A DNA stretch of 14,427 bases from Candidatus Phascolarctobacterium caballi (GTDB taxonomy: Bacteria > Bacillota > Negativicutes > Acidaminococcales > Acidaminococcaceae): contig JAGHTS010000063.1 in the NCBI GenBank assembly GCA_018065225.1, positions 1-14,427 of the forward strand, written 5' to 3'. Position numbers and translations under genes: made by a program. This document shows, piece by piece, positions 1-4,942 of this stretch (position 1 is its first letter; each line of letters begins with the position of its first letter). The notes under the pieces were generated by a model. It saw nothing but the letters and a program-made list of their open reading frames with translations. It was not told where the DNA came from and searched no databases.

Positions 1-99
1 TTAAACACTGTTTAGACAAATGCGTTTCGCAATGTACGTCAAAGAAATGTTGCTAAGACAATCACGCTTCACAATGTGCGGCAGGGAAACATTGTTTAA
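1..99. repeat. Degenerate 42-nt direct repeat, about 2.3 units
   Basis: Unit A (10–51) and unit B (52–93) align without gaps at 29 of 42 positions, and 1–9 looks like the end of a further unit. The period is 14 codons. On the minus strand the phase running to a TAA at 3–1 stays open and gives a 14-residue repeat: LNNVSLPHIVKRDC, then LSNISLTYIAKRIC, then LNSV and stop. No ATG or ribosome site leads into it, and the frame would run back through the adjacent terminator, so this is probably a repeat element or decayed repeat fragment. The first 304 bases contain no supported gene: only this repeat, two hairpins and the promoter of the repressor gene. Confidence 0.55.
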
Positions 100-100
100 C

Positions 101-134
101 AAAATGACCCTTGGCGAAAGCCGGGGGTTGTTTT
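101..134. terminator. Bidirectional intrinsic terminator
   Basis: A 15-bp stem (AAAATGACCCTTGGC against GCCGGGGGTTGTTTT, with several G·U pairs) closes a GAAA tetraloop at 116–119. It has an A-tract on the left and a T-tract on the right, so it could stop transcription from either side. It insulates the island from whatever lies left of the window. Confidence 0.75.
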
Positions 135-168
135 GTAGAAAGGTTAAGCGAATTATAATTTTACCCTC

Positions 169-193
169 AAGCCACCCTGTTGGGTGACTTTTA
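169..193 (+). terminator. Second hairpin, terminator-like
   Basis: AAGCCACCC (169–177) pairs with GGGTGACTT (182–190) around a TGTT loop with one C·A mismatch. It runs into TTTTATTATG. It may be a second insulating terminator in tandem with the one at 101–134. Confidence 0.5.
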
Positions 194-246
194 TTATGTA
201 ATTTATTAAAATTATGGGATTAAAACAGAAATTTTAAAAATAGCCG

Positions 247-275
247 TTGACAATTATTACATTTTGTAATAAAAT
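247..275 (+). promoter_or_regulatory. Sigma-A promoter of the S24 repressor gene
   Basis: A perfect TTGACA -35 box (247–252) is separated by 17 bp from TAAAAT (270–275). Transcription should start near 282, which makes the upstream in-frame TTG at 281 implausible as a start codon and supports ATG 305. Confidence 0.85.
254..272 (+). promoter_or_regulatory. Operator dyad inside the repressor promoter
   Basis: TTATTACA (254–261) and TGTAATAA (265–272) form a perfect 8-bp inverted repeat around TTT. It fills the spacer and overlaps the -10 box of the promoter of the HTH repressor just downstream. The position is what an autoregulatory operator would need, although binding by that repressor is inferred. 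Confidence 0.65.
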
Positions 276-304
276 AGCATTTGCTTTTGAAAGCGGGGGA
301 TGAA

Positions 305-892
305 ATGCAACGTTTAAAATTTTTGCGCAACCAACTGGGGCTTACGCAGGCAGATTTGGCAAAAATGCTGAACATTACCCAGGGGGCATTGAACCATTAT
401 GAACGTGGCTTGACGGAGCCGCCCATTGAAAAGATGCAACAGATGGCACAGATTCTTCACACCACCATTGATTTTTTGACAGGCAGGACTAATAAGATGC
501 TTTATCCTGTATTGGGCAGTATTGCGGCAGGTGAGCCGCTTTTGGCGGAGGGCAATATTGTTGATTATCAGGAGTTTGATTTTGAGCCGTCGCTGGACAA
601 GGAATATATGGTGCTGAATGTTCACGGAAACTCTATGTATCCGTTTTATTTGGAAGGGGACAGGGTTTTGGTGGAGTTGGGGAACTGCGAGGTTGAAAAG
701 AACAGGGTTTATGCGGTGCGGGTCGGCAATCAGGCGACTATGAAAATGGTTGACTGCAAGACGGACGGTATGGTGCTGGTGGCATATAATATGGATGTAT
801 TCCCCCCAAAATTTTATAATGAGCAGGAATGCAGGGATTTGCCAGTAACGATTATTGGAACGGTAAAGGCATTGTCAAGAAAGATTGATTGA
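305..892 (+). CDS. LexA-like phage repressor, XRE HTH plus S24 peptidase
   Basis: This 195-aa protein has an XRE helix-turn-helix at about residues 5–60 and a LexA/CI-type S24 autoprotease from about 65 to the end. The catalytic elements are visible: Ala75-Gly76 as the scissile bond (SIAAGEP), Ser110 in GNSMYP and Lys147 in ATMKMV. The spacings of 35 and 37 residues equal those of E. coli LexA (Ala84, Ser119, Lys156), so the self-cleavage machinery looks intact. Family members repress prophage or SOS genes and cleave themselves when stimulated by RecA filaments after DNA damage. ATG 305 is chosen because GGGGGA lies four bases upstream and the promoter would begin transcription after 281. It is followed closely by a zinc-ribbon gene and lies upstream of the sigma factor it may control. 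Confidence 0.88.
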   Translation: MQRLKFLRNQLGLTQADLAKMLNITQGALNHYERGLTEPPIEKMQQMAQILHTTIDFLTGRTNKMLYPVLGSIAAGEPLLAEGNIVDYQEFDFEPSLDKEYMVLNVHGNSMYPFYLEGDRVLVELGNCEVEKNRVYAVRVGNQATMKMVDCKTDGMVLVAYNMDVFPPKFYNEQECRDLPVTIIGTVKALSRKID

Positions 893-906
893 AAGAAGGT
901 ACATTT

Positions 907-1080
907 ATGAAGAAAAAACATATTCAATGTCCGTTCTGTCACGGACGGATTATTGATGCGGACGAAAAGATTAAGACGATATTACTTACACAGGCGGATA
1001 TTAAGTCGGGGCGGACTGCGGATTATTTCAGCAAATGTCCCAAGTGTAAAAACGAGATTGGAATTAAAAAAGTGGGTTAG
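907..1080 (+). CDS. Small zinc-ribbon protein
   Basis: A 57-residue basic protein with two CxxC knuckles, CPFC at residues 8–11 and CPKC at about 44–47, spaced as a single zinc ribbon. No other domain is visible. ATG 907 is preferred over a TTG at 889 because GAAAGAAGG (891–899) sits at proper distance. The gene begins 14 bp after the repressor stop and is followed by the terminator at 1121–1159, so the two probably form one transcript. Small Com-like or zinc-ribbon proteins of this kind are common in phage-derived regions. The function is unknown; nucleic-acid or protein binding is the general expectation. Confidence 0.7.
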   Translation: MKKKHIQCPFCHGRIIDADEKIKTILLTQADIKSGRTADYFSKCPKCKNEIGIKKVG

Positions 1081-1120
1081 TTATATTTTGTACTGAGCAC
1101 GATGCAAATGTGACATACGG

Positions 1121-1159
1121 GCCGGACAAGTAACAGAGATGTTATTTGCCCGGCTTTTT
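1121..1159 (+). terminator. Terminator of the repressor operon
   Basis: GCCGGACAAGTAAC (1121–1134) pairs with GTTATTTGCCCGGC (1141–1154), with one G·U pair and one mismatch, around AGAGAT, followed by TTTTTA. It separates the repressor transcript from the sigma-factor gene. Confidence 0.8.
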
Positions 1160-1203
1160 ATTTGTGTTTTGATTTAGGTATTCCGCCAATTTAGGCGTTA
1201 TAT

Positions 1204-1226
1204 ATCTGTAGCGCTACAGATTTTTT
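1204..1226 (+). promoter_or_regulatory. 18-bp palindrome followed by T6, operator or attenuator
   Basis: ATCTGTAGCGCTACAGAT (1204–1221) is a perfect palindrome. As RNA it forms a 7-bp stem with a GCGC loop followed by six Us, so it can be read as an attenuator in the leader or as a DNA operator near the promoter. A weak TTATAT -10-like element precedes it at 1198–1203 without a convincing -35. Confidence 0.5.
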
Positions 1227-1229
1227 CAC

Positions 1230-1260
1230 GAAGTACGTACTTCAAATTTTTAAAAATTTG
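1230..1260 (+). promoter_or_regulatory. Two abutting perfect palindromes ending at the RBS
   Basis: GAAGTACGTACTTC (1230–1243) and CAAATTTTTAAAAATTTG (1243–1260) are perfect palindromes sharing one base. The second ends on the first G of the GGAGG ribosome site (1260–1264) of the sigma-factor gene. They could be protein operators or RNA hairpins that limit translation. Confidence 0.5.
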
Positions 1261-1272
1261 GAGGAAAAAATC

Positions 1273-1824
1273 ATGAAAGAATCTGTAAATCAGATTGAAA
1301 ACTTTTCCGTATTACTTAACGCGGCACAGAAAGGCGACCAAAAGGCAAGGGATAAAATGGGGGAGATTTATTTCCCATTGGTAGAAAAAATTACCGTCAG
1401 GCATAAGTACCAATATTTTCTTGGGGAGGATGCGGTGGGTGACGGTTGTGTCGCTTTTACCATAGCAATGGGCAGTTTTGCAGGCACAGAGCAAAGTGCT
1501 TTTGAAAACTACCTTTGCAAATCAGTTTATAACCGCTTGGGTAAGGTAATGAAAAACAATTACCGACATTCACAAACCGAAACAACAACAGATGTTGAAA
1601 GCAATTCTTTAAGTAACAGTTATAGTTTAGATGTAGATATGGAATTTTATTTAAAAGAATTACATTCTCTTCTTACAGAACGGCAATTCAGGATAGTGCT
1701 GATGCGTTTGGAAGAGATGTCGGAAGATGAGATTGCCAAGGTATTGAAAGTATCGTCCAAAACTGTTTTTCGTGAGTTGCGAAGTATTAAGGAAAAGGTC
1801 AAAGGAATATTATTCTGCAGATAA
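1273..1824 (+). CDS. Small sigma-70 family factor
   Basis: This 183-aa protein has only sigma regions 2 and 4. Region 2 spans about residues 12–100: the stretch GEDAVGDGCVAFTIAMGSF (51–69) follows the core-binding pattern of acidic residues, then G-hydrophobic, then A-hydrophobic-F. Region 4 has an HTH at about 149–177 (SEDEIAKVLKVSSKTVFREL). A polar, Ser/Thr-rich linker (about 99–123) joins them, and there is no anti-sigma gene next to it. ATG 1273 is chosen for GGAGG eight bases upstream rather than TTG 1258, which lies in a palindrome. The gene has its own terminator and stands before the DUF1659–YvrJ operon, whose leader lacks a good sigma-A -35 box, suggesting this factor transcribes that operon. 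In B. subtilis, yvrJ likewise neighbours the sigO/rsoA sigma genes. The target promoter is inferred. Confidence 0.8.
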   Translation: MKESVNQIENFSVLLNAAQKGDQKARDKMGEIYFPLVEKITVRHKYQYFLGEDAVGDGCVAFTIAMGSFAGTEQSAFENYLCKSVYNRLGKVMKNNYRHSQTETTTDVESNSLSNSYSLDVDMEFYLKELHSLLTERQFRIVLMRLEEMSEDEIAKVLKVSSKTVFRELRSIKEKVKGILFCR

Positions 1825-1833
1825 TATTGCTTG

Positions 1834-1868
1834 TTTAGGGGGAGCAAACGCTTCCCCTAAATTTTTTT
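1834..1868 (+). terminator. Terminator of the sigma-factor gene
   Basis: TTTAGGGGGAGC (1834–1845) and GCTTCCCCTAAA (1850–1861) form a 12-bp stem with one G·U pair and an AAAC loop, followed by T7. It begins 9 bases after the stop codon and makes the sigma gene a separate transcription unit. Confidence 0.88.
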
Positions 1869-1880
1869 GAAAATTTATGT

Positions 1881-1941
1881 CCAAGTTTTTCAACAAAACG
1901 ACTGTATATAAAGTGAAAGCCCCCGATGAGGCGCCCGGGGG
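1881..1941 (+). promoter_or_regulatory. Leader of the DUF1659 operon: atypical promoter plus GC hairpin
   Basis: A TATATAAA element (1905–1912) is the only promoter-like box, and no TTGACA-like -35 lies at 16–18 bp, as expected for an alternative sigma factor. Downstream, CCCCCG (1920–1925) pairs with CGGGGG (1936–1941) in a GC-rich hairpin within the leader. A strong GGAGG (1962–1966) follows. The promoter assignment is inferred; the hairpin is visible. Confidence 0.45.
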
Positions 1942-1975
1942 GTTGGGAAATTTTTATGAAAGGAGGTAATGCAAG

Positions 1976-2215
1976 ATGGCAGTAACCAGTACTTTATTGT
2001 CCCGTACCATTACATTGAGTATGGCAAACGGGGTGAGTGATAGCGGTGTGGCGAAAATTAAAAACCGCACTTACAAAAACATCAATCCTGAAGCTACAGC
2101 GGCTAATATGCACAGCACCGCAACAACTTTGGGGTCTTTGATGGACAGCGATTTGTTAAAGATTGTTTATTCCGAAAAGAATTTGTTGGAAAGCGAAGAA
2201 GCAAATGCGGATTAA
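1976..2215 (+). CDS. DUF1659 domain protein
   Basis: This 79-aa protein covers the whole DUF1659 family length. It shows the usual layout: an N-terminal strand region (VTSTLLSRTITLSM), a central segment with the family's F/Y-K-N-I-N pattern (RTYKNINPEATA), and a C-terminal helix with an acidic tail. No membrane segment or signal peptide is seen. GGAGG lies 9 bases before the ATG. It is the first gene of an operon in which it recurs, across Firmicutes, beside DUF2922 and YvrJ genes. The molecular function is unknown. Its small size and companionship with a sigma factor and an amidase suggest a role in a regulated envelope or lysis process, but nothing in the chain proves that. Confidence 0.8.
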   Translation: MAVTSTLLSRTITLSMANGVSDSGVAKIKNRTYKNINPEATAANMHSTATTLGSLMDSDLLKIVYSEKNLLESEEANAD

Positions 2216-2233
2216 TGAAAGGAGGTAATTGAA

Positions 2234-2422
2234 ATGAATCAAGATTTGAAAAACCTGCTGACTATGGTGATTAAGGCAGGGATTGAACAGGGGATTTTGG
2301 GACGGGCTTCACGGGTGACCCGTAAGGAAAAGGTCAGTCCCAAACGCCAACGTCAAAACGTTGGCAGGGCGGCAGACAGTTCTGCCACCAAAAATTTGCA
2401 ACAGAAAGGGGATGAGGAATAA
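2234..2422 (+). CDS. Small basic protein of unknown function
   Basis: This 62-aa protein has a predicted N-terminal helix (about residues 3–22, alternating hydrophobic and polar) and a very basic, disordered middle (RVTRKEKVSPKRQRQ), ending acidic. I do not recognise a family. Its ribosome site (AAAGGAGGTAATT) nearly duplicates the one before the DUF1659 gene, and its stop overlaps the next start (TAATG), so translation is probably coupled to the DUF2922 gene. Two dyads lie inside the reading frame, at 2311–2323 and 2346–2365. Size and charge would allow nucleic-acid binding, but this is a guess. Confidence 0.7.
   Translation: MNQDLKNLLTMVIKAGIEQGILGRASRVTRKEKVSPKRQRQNVGRAADSSATKNLQQKGDEE
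2346..2365. repeat. Perfect 8-bp hairpin inside a coding region
   Basis: GCCAACGT (2346–2353) and ACGTTGGC (2358–2365) form a perfect stem around CAAA. A second dyad, ACGGGT-G-ACCCGT, lies upstream at 2311–2323. Neither is followed by a T-tract. Confidence 0.5.
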
Positions 2423-2658
2423 TGGGTACAACTGTTACTTTGGTGTTGGTATTTATTGACGAGGAAAGCAATGAATGTTCCATCGTGGTTAAAGACCCGG
2501 CGGAAGATTTGTCTTTGGAAACGGTGACTGCGGCAATGCAGAACATTATCAGCAATGATGCCATTCTTACCAATGCAGGCAAACATTTGGAAAGTGTGGG
2601 TAACTGTTATTACAAAACAATTACTACCACTCCGTTGACCAGCGAAGACGGTGAATAA
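2422..2658 (+). CDS. DUF2922 domain protein
   Basis: This 78-aa protein matches the compact DUF2922 fold pattern: an N-terminal strand (TVTLVLVFID), a strand with the family's K-x-P-x-E/D-D-L turn (IVVKDPAEDLSLETV), a helix of the AMQNIISNDAI type and a C-terminal strand ending in T-T-T-P-L. There is no transmembrane segment. It starts by a 1-bp overlap with the preceding stop. DUF2922 and DUF1659 genes are commonly neighbours in Firmicutes and are both uncharacterised. A hairpin directly after the stop may lower expression of the amidase that follows. Confidence 0.8.
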   Translation: MGTTVTLVLVFIDEESNECSIVVKDPAEDLSLETVTAAMQNIISNDAILTNAGKHLESVGNCYYKTITTTPLTSEDGE

Positions 2659-2663
2659 CAAGT

Positions 2664-2690
2664 CCGCCCCTTACGGGGCGGCAATTTTTT
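2664..2690 (+). terminator. Intra-operon hairpin, possible partial terminator
   Basis: CCGCCCC (2664–2670) and GGGGCGG (2675–2681) pair around TTAC, followed by CAATTTTTT. It lies between the DUF2922 and amidase genes and could tune the ratio of the two halves of the operon or protect an mRNA end. Confidence 0.6.
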
Positions 2691-2707
2691 GAAAGAGAGG
2701 TATGATT

Positions 2708-3289
2708 ATGAAATCAAATACAAATATGGTTTTGACTGACGAACAACTTTTGCAGATGGGCAAACTGGCAAAAGGGGAAATTAACACAATTTATTTGCAT
2801 TGGACGGCGGGGCCGTACGGACATGTATATGACGACTATCATTTGTGTATCGGCAAAGACGGTGAGTTTGATGCCCCTGTGGGAATGATGGATTTGACTA
2901 TGACTTTGGCACATACTTGGATGCGGAACAGCCATAGTGTGGGCATTGCGGTTGAGGCGGCACGTGGCGCCAAGATTGACCGTGACGGGGCAATTAATTT
3001 TGGCAAATATTCACCGCCTACCCAAGCACAAATTGAGGGTATGGCAAGGGCGGTGGCATTGATTTGTTGTGGGGCGGAGTTGCCGATAACCAAGGACACG
3101 GTTATGACCCATGCCGAGATTGCAGATATGGACGGGTATGGGGTGAATGACAATGACCCCGATATGCGGTGGGATTTGTTGCGTCTGCCCAATGTGGTGA
3201 ATATGTCGGGCGGTGACTATATCCGCCGTCTTGCCAACAACTATTTGACAAAAATAAAAAAGGGAGGTGAGAAAAGTGGAATTAAATGA
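2708..3289 (+). CDS. N-acetylmuramoyl-L-alanine amidase, AmpD/PGRP type
   Basis: This 193-aa protein is a single amidase_2/PGRP domain that would cut the bond between MurNAc and the stem peptide. The likely zinc ligands are His31 (LHWTAG), His135 (MTHAEIAD) and Asp150 (NDPD). The block AHTWMRNSHSVGIAVE (69–84) matches the AmpD-type core. There is no signal peptide and no cell-wall-binding repeat, as in many phage endolysins, so release would need a membrane pore. A short basic tail follows the domain. ATG 2708 is chosen because GAGAGG sits 7 bases upstream, but only one base before an alternative ATG at 2702. The last 14 bp overlap the YvrJ-family gene, giving an endolysin–holin-like pair. 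Confidence 0.87.
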   Translation: MKSNTNMVLTDEQLLQMGKLAKGEINTIYLHWTAGPYGHVYDDYHLCIGKDGEFDAPVGMMDLTMTLAHTWMRNSHSVGIAVEAARGAKIDRDGAINFGKYSPPTQAQIEGMARAVALICCGAELPITKDTVMTHAEIADMDGYGVNDNDPDMRWDLLRLPNVVNMSGGDYIRRLANNYLTKIKKGGEKSGIK

Positions 3290-3422
3290 GATTTTACAAA
3301 GTGCGTCAAATTATGGGTTCCCCATGTTGATTTCCTGCTACTTGTTGGTACGTATGGAAGGACGGATGAACGATTTGACACAGGCATTAAACAAACTTTG
3401 TGTGGCATTGGAAGCCAAATAA
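3276..3422 (+). CDS. YvrJ-family small membrane protein, holin-like
   Basis: A 48-residue protein starting at GTG 3276, with a strong GGGAGGTGAG site (3262–3271), read from inside the end of the amidase gene. Residues 1–12 are polar, GFPMLISCYLLVRMEGRM (14–31) holds a short hydrophobic segment ending in an Arg/Glu cluster, and 32–48 is an amphipathic helix. This is the YvrJ layout (GFP…YLLVR.E). It resembles the holin-like BhlA/UviB proteins in size and topology, which is a comparison of layout, not proof of homology. Overlap with a secretion-signal-less amidase favours a role in letting the amidase out or perturbing the membrane. Confidence 0.75.
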   Translation: MELNEILQSASNYGFPMLISCYLLVRMEGRMNDLTQALNKLCVALEAK

Positions 3423-3437
3423 AAAAAGTTGTATAAT
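3408..3437 (+). promoter_or_regulatory. Likely vegetative promoter of the YgjP-type gene
   Basis: TTGGAA (3408–3413) and a perfect TATAAT (3432–3437) are separated by 18 bp. The -10 context AAGTTGTATAAT is identical over 12 bases to that of the prs promoter (12161–12172). Transcription would start near 3444, just at the ribosome site. Confidence 0.55.
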
Positions 3438-3453
3438 GCCCACAGAGGTAATT

Positions 3454-4044
3454 ATGATAGACATCAACACTATTCCCATTATACGGGAACGCCGCCGTAC
3501 CTACGGCTTAAAAATTACAGACGACGGGCAAGTGGTGATTAAGGCACCGTTAAAAATTGCCGAGCGTACCTTGCGTGAGTTTGCCGCCAAACATACAGAT
3601 TGGATAGAAAAGCAGTTGGCGGCACGGGCAAAATTTGTTACCGACAAATTTACTGCAGAGGAAATGGAAAACCTGTTCCGCTTGTCGGCGACAGATATTC
3701 CCCCACGGGTGGCAATGTGGGCGGAAAAATTGGCGGTGACTTACAGCAAAGTTGCCATCCGCAATATGGTACACAATTATGGCAGTTGTACCGCCAAAGG
3801 CAAATTGACTTTTAACTGCTTGTTGATGTTGTGTCCGCCCGAAGTAGTTGATTGCATTGTTGTCCACGAGTTGTGCCACCGTTTGCAAATGAATCATTCG
3901 GAAAAATTTTATCACGAAATTTTACGGGTGATGCCCAACTATTATTCCCGCAGGGATTGGCTCCGTGAACATGGTGACTATTATTTGCACAAACTTAAAG
4001 CCAGTAACTTGTCACAAAAACAGATTGTTGTTTGGGAGAAATAA
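3454..4044 (+). CDS. YgjP-type zinc metallopeptidase (DUF45)
   Basis: This 196-aa protein carries the YgjP/WLM-like gluzincin signature: HELCH at residues 138–142 and NHS at 147–149, giving His138, His142 and His148 as metal ligands with Glu139 catalytic. The upstream YGSCTAKGKLTFN block (109–121) matches the family's R/Y-W-G-S-C-S-x-x-G-x-L-x-F-N core, and CPPEVVDCIVVHEL leads into the active site. There is no signal peptide, so it is cytoplasmic. ATG 3454 is chosen for AGAGG at 3444–3448; an ATG at 3436 lies in the probable -10 box. It ends at a terminator shared with the convergent transporter gene. The substrate is unknown in the family. Membership in the sigma-driven cassette is doubtful because it seems to have its own promoter. 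Confidence 0.83.
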   Translation: MIDINTIPIIRERRRTYGLKITDDGQVVIKAPLKIAERTLREFAAKHTDWIEKQLAARAKFVTDKFTAEEMENLFRLSATDIPPRVAMWAEKLAVTYSKVAIRNMVHNYGSCTAKGKLTFNCLLMLCPPEVVDCIVVHELCHRLQMNHSEKFYHEILRVMPNYYSRRDWLREHGDYYLHKLKASNLSQKQIVVWEK

Positions 4045-4070
4045 ACGCCCCACTTGTGTGGGGCGTTTTT
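4044..4070. terminator. Terminator between convergent genes
   Basis: AACGCCCCAC (4044–4053) and GTGGGGCGTT (4058–4067) form a perfect 10-bp stem around TTGT, followed by TTT. The first A is the last base of the stop codon. It serves the plus-strand metallopeptidase and, more weakly, the minus-strand EamA gene. Confidence 0.87.
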
Positions 4071-4075
4071 CTGTC

Positions 4076-4942
4076 TTATTTTGAACGCTTGATATTCAGT
4101 AAAATGATACTGCCTAATATCAGTACCATACCTATAAGTTTAGTTATAGACAAAGTTTCATCATACAACAAAAAGCCAATCATTGAAGCAAAGAACGGCT
4201 CTATGGTGGCAAGAATACTGGCATGTCCTGCATCTACTCCCATTAACCCTTTGTTGTACAACAAACTGGCAAATAAGGAACATAAGATTACCAAACCAGC
4301 CAAACCCAACCAACCGTCAAAAGTCAGTTTGTAAAAAGCAATATTGGATGTCAGCAGAAACGACCCCAATGTACAGAAAAAGAAATTGTAGGCAGTTACG
4401 GTCAACGGGTGATAGCCATGATTAAGTGCCAGTTTGCAAAAGAACGAATACAGGGCATAACCAATGCCGCTTGCCAGCCCAAAGCCGATGACCGCCATAT
4501 TGACAGTTACATTTTCTTCCAATGCGCCTGTGATACAGACACAACCCAAAAAAGAAGTCGCCAGAGCCAACAGTTTGTATTTGGTAAGTTGTTCGTGCAA
4601 AAAAAATATACTGAGCAACATAACAAAAATAGGCGCAGTATATTCCAACAGGGATGCTACCCCCAAACTGCTTAATTCAATACAGACAAAATTGCAATAA
4701 CTGAAACCTACAAAACAAATACAACCCGATGCAAAAAAAATCCACAGGTGTTTTAATTTTACCCGCAAATAGTTTTTGTCTATAAACAAGATTGCCGTCA
4801 AAAACAAAATACTGGCGCCGATGGCACGGCATACCACAATTTCCTGTGAAGTAAGTCCCGAACCTGTCAGCAATCTTACATAGATACCGATAGACCCCCA
4901 CAGGCAGGCGGAAAGAATAATATAAAGATGATAAATGCTCAT
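4076..4942 (-). CDS. EamA/DMT-family transporter
   Basis: This 288-aa protein has about ten hydrophobic segments arranged as two EamA repeats (about residues 5–138 and 150–285), the normal size for the drug/metabolite transporter superfamily. LEYTAPIFVMLLSIFFLHEQ and IEPFFASMIGFLLYDE are the equivalent E-x-x-x-P and hydrophobic-x-x-E motifs of the two halves. The inner-membrane location is clear; the substrate cannot be read from sequence, and amino acids, nucleosides or other small metabolites are all possible. Its ATG overlaps the stop of the MEMO1–AMMECR1 gene (ATGA), so translation is coupled and the two functions may be linked. Confidence 0.88.
   Translation of the reverse strand: MSIYHLYIILSACLWGSIGIYVRLLTGSGLTSQEIVVCRAIGASILFLTAILFIDKNYLRVKLKHLWIFFASGCICFVGFSYCNFVCIELSSLGVASLLEYTAPIFVMLLSIFFLHEQLTKYKLLALATSFLGCVCITGALEENVTVNMAVIGFGLASGIGYALYSFFCKLALNHGYHPLTVTAYNFFFCTLGSFLLTSNIAFYKLTFDGWLGLAGLVILCSLFASLLYNKGLMGVDAGHASILATIEPFFASMIGFLLYDETLSITKLIGMVLILGSIILLNIKRSK

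Noticed and set aside
1..99. CRISPR-like or minus-strand protein gene at the left edge
   Set aside because: Units are adjacent, degenerate and without spacers, so not CRISPR. The open minus frame lacks a usable start and runs through a terminator.
1204..1221. CcpA (cre) site before the sigma gene
   Set aside because: TGTAGCGCTACA is one base per half shorter than the cre pattern, so the resemblance is not adequate.
1081..1272. Repressor operator shared with the sigma-gene promoter
   Set aside because: The TTATTACA…TGTAATAA dyad from 254–272 does not recur here, so direct control by the repressor is not shown by sequence.
1..4070. Complete prophage or integrative element
   Set aside because: No integrase, portal, capsid, tail or terminase gene and no recognisable attachment repeats were found.
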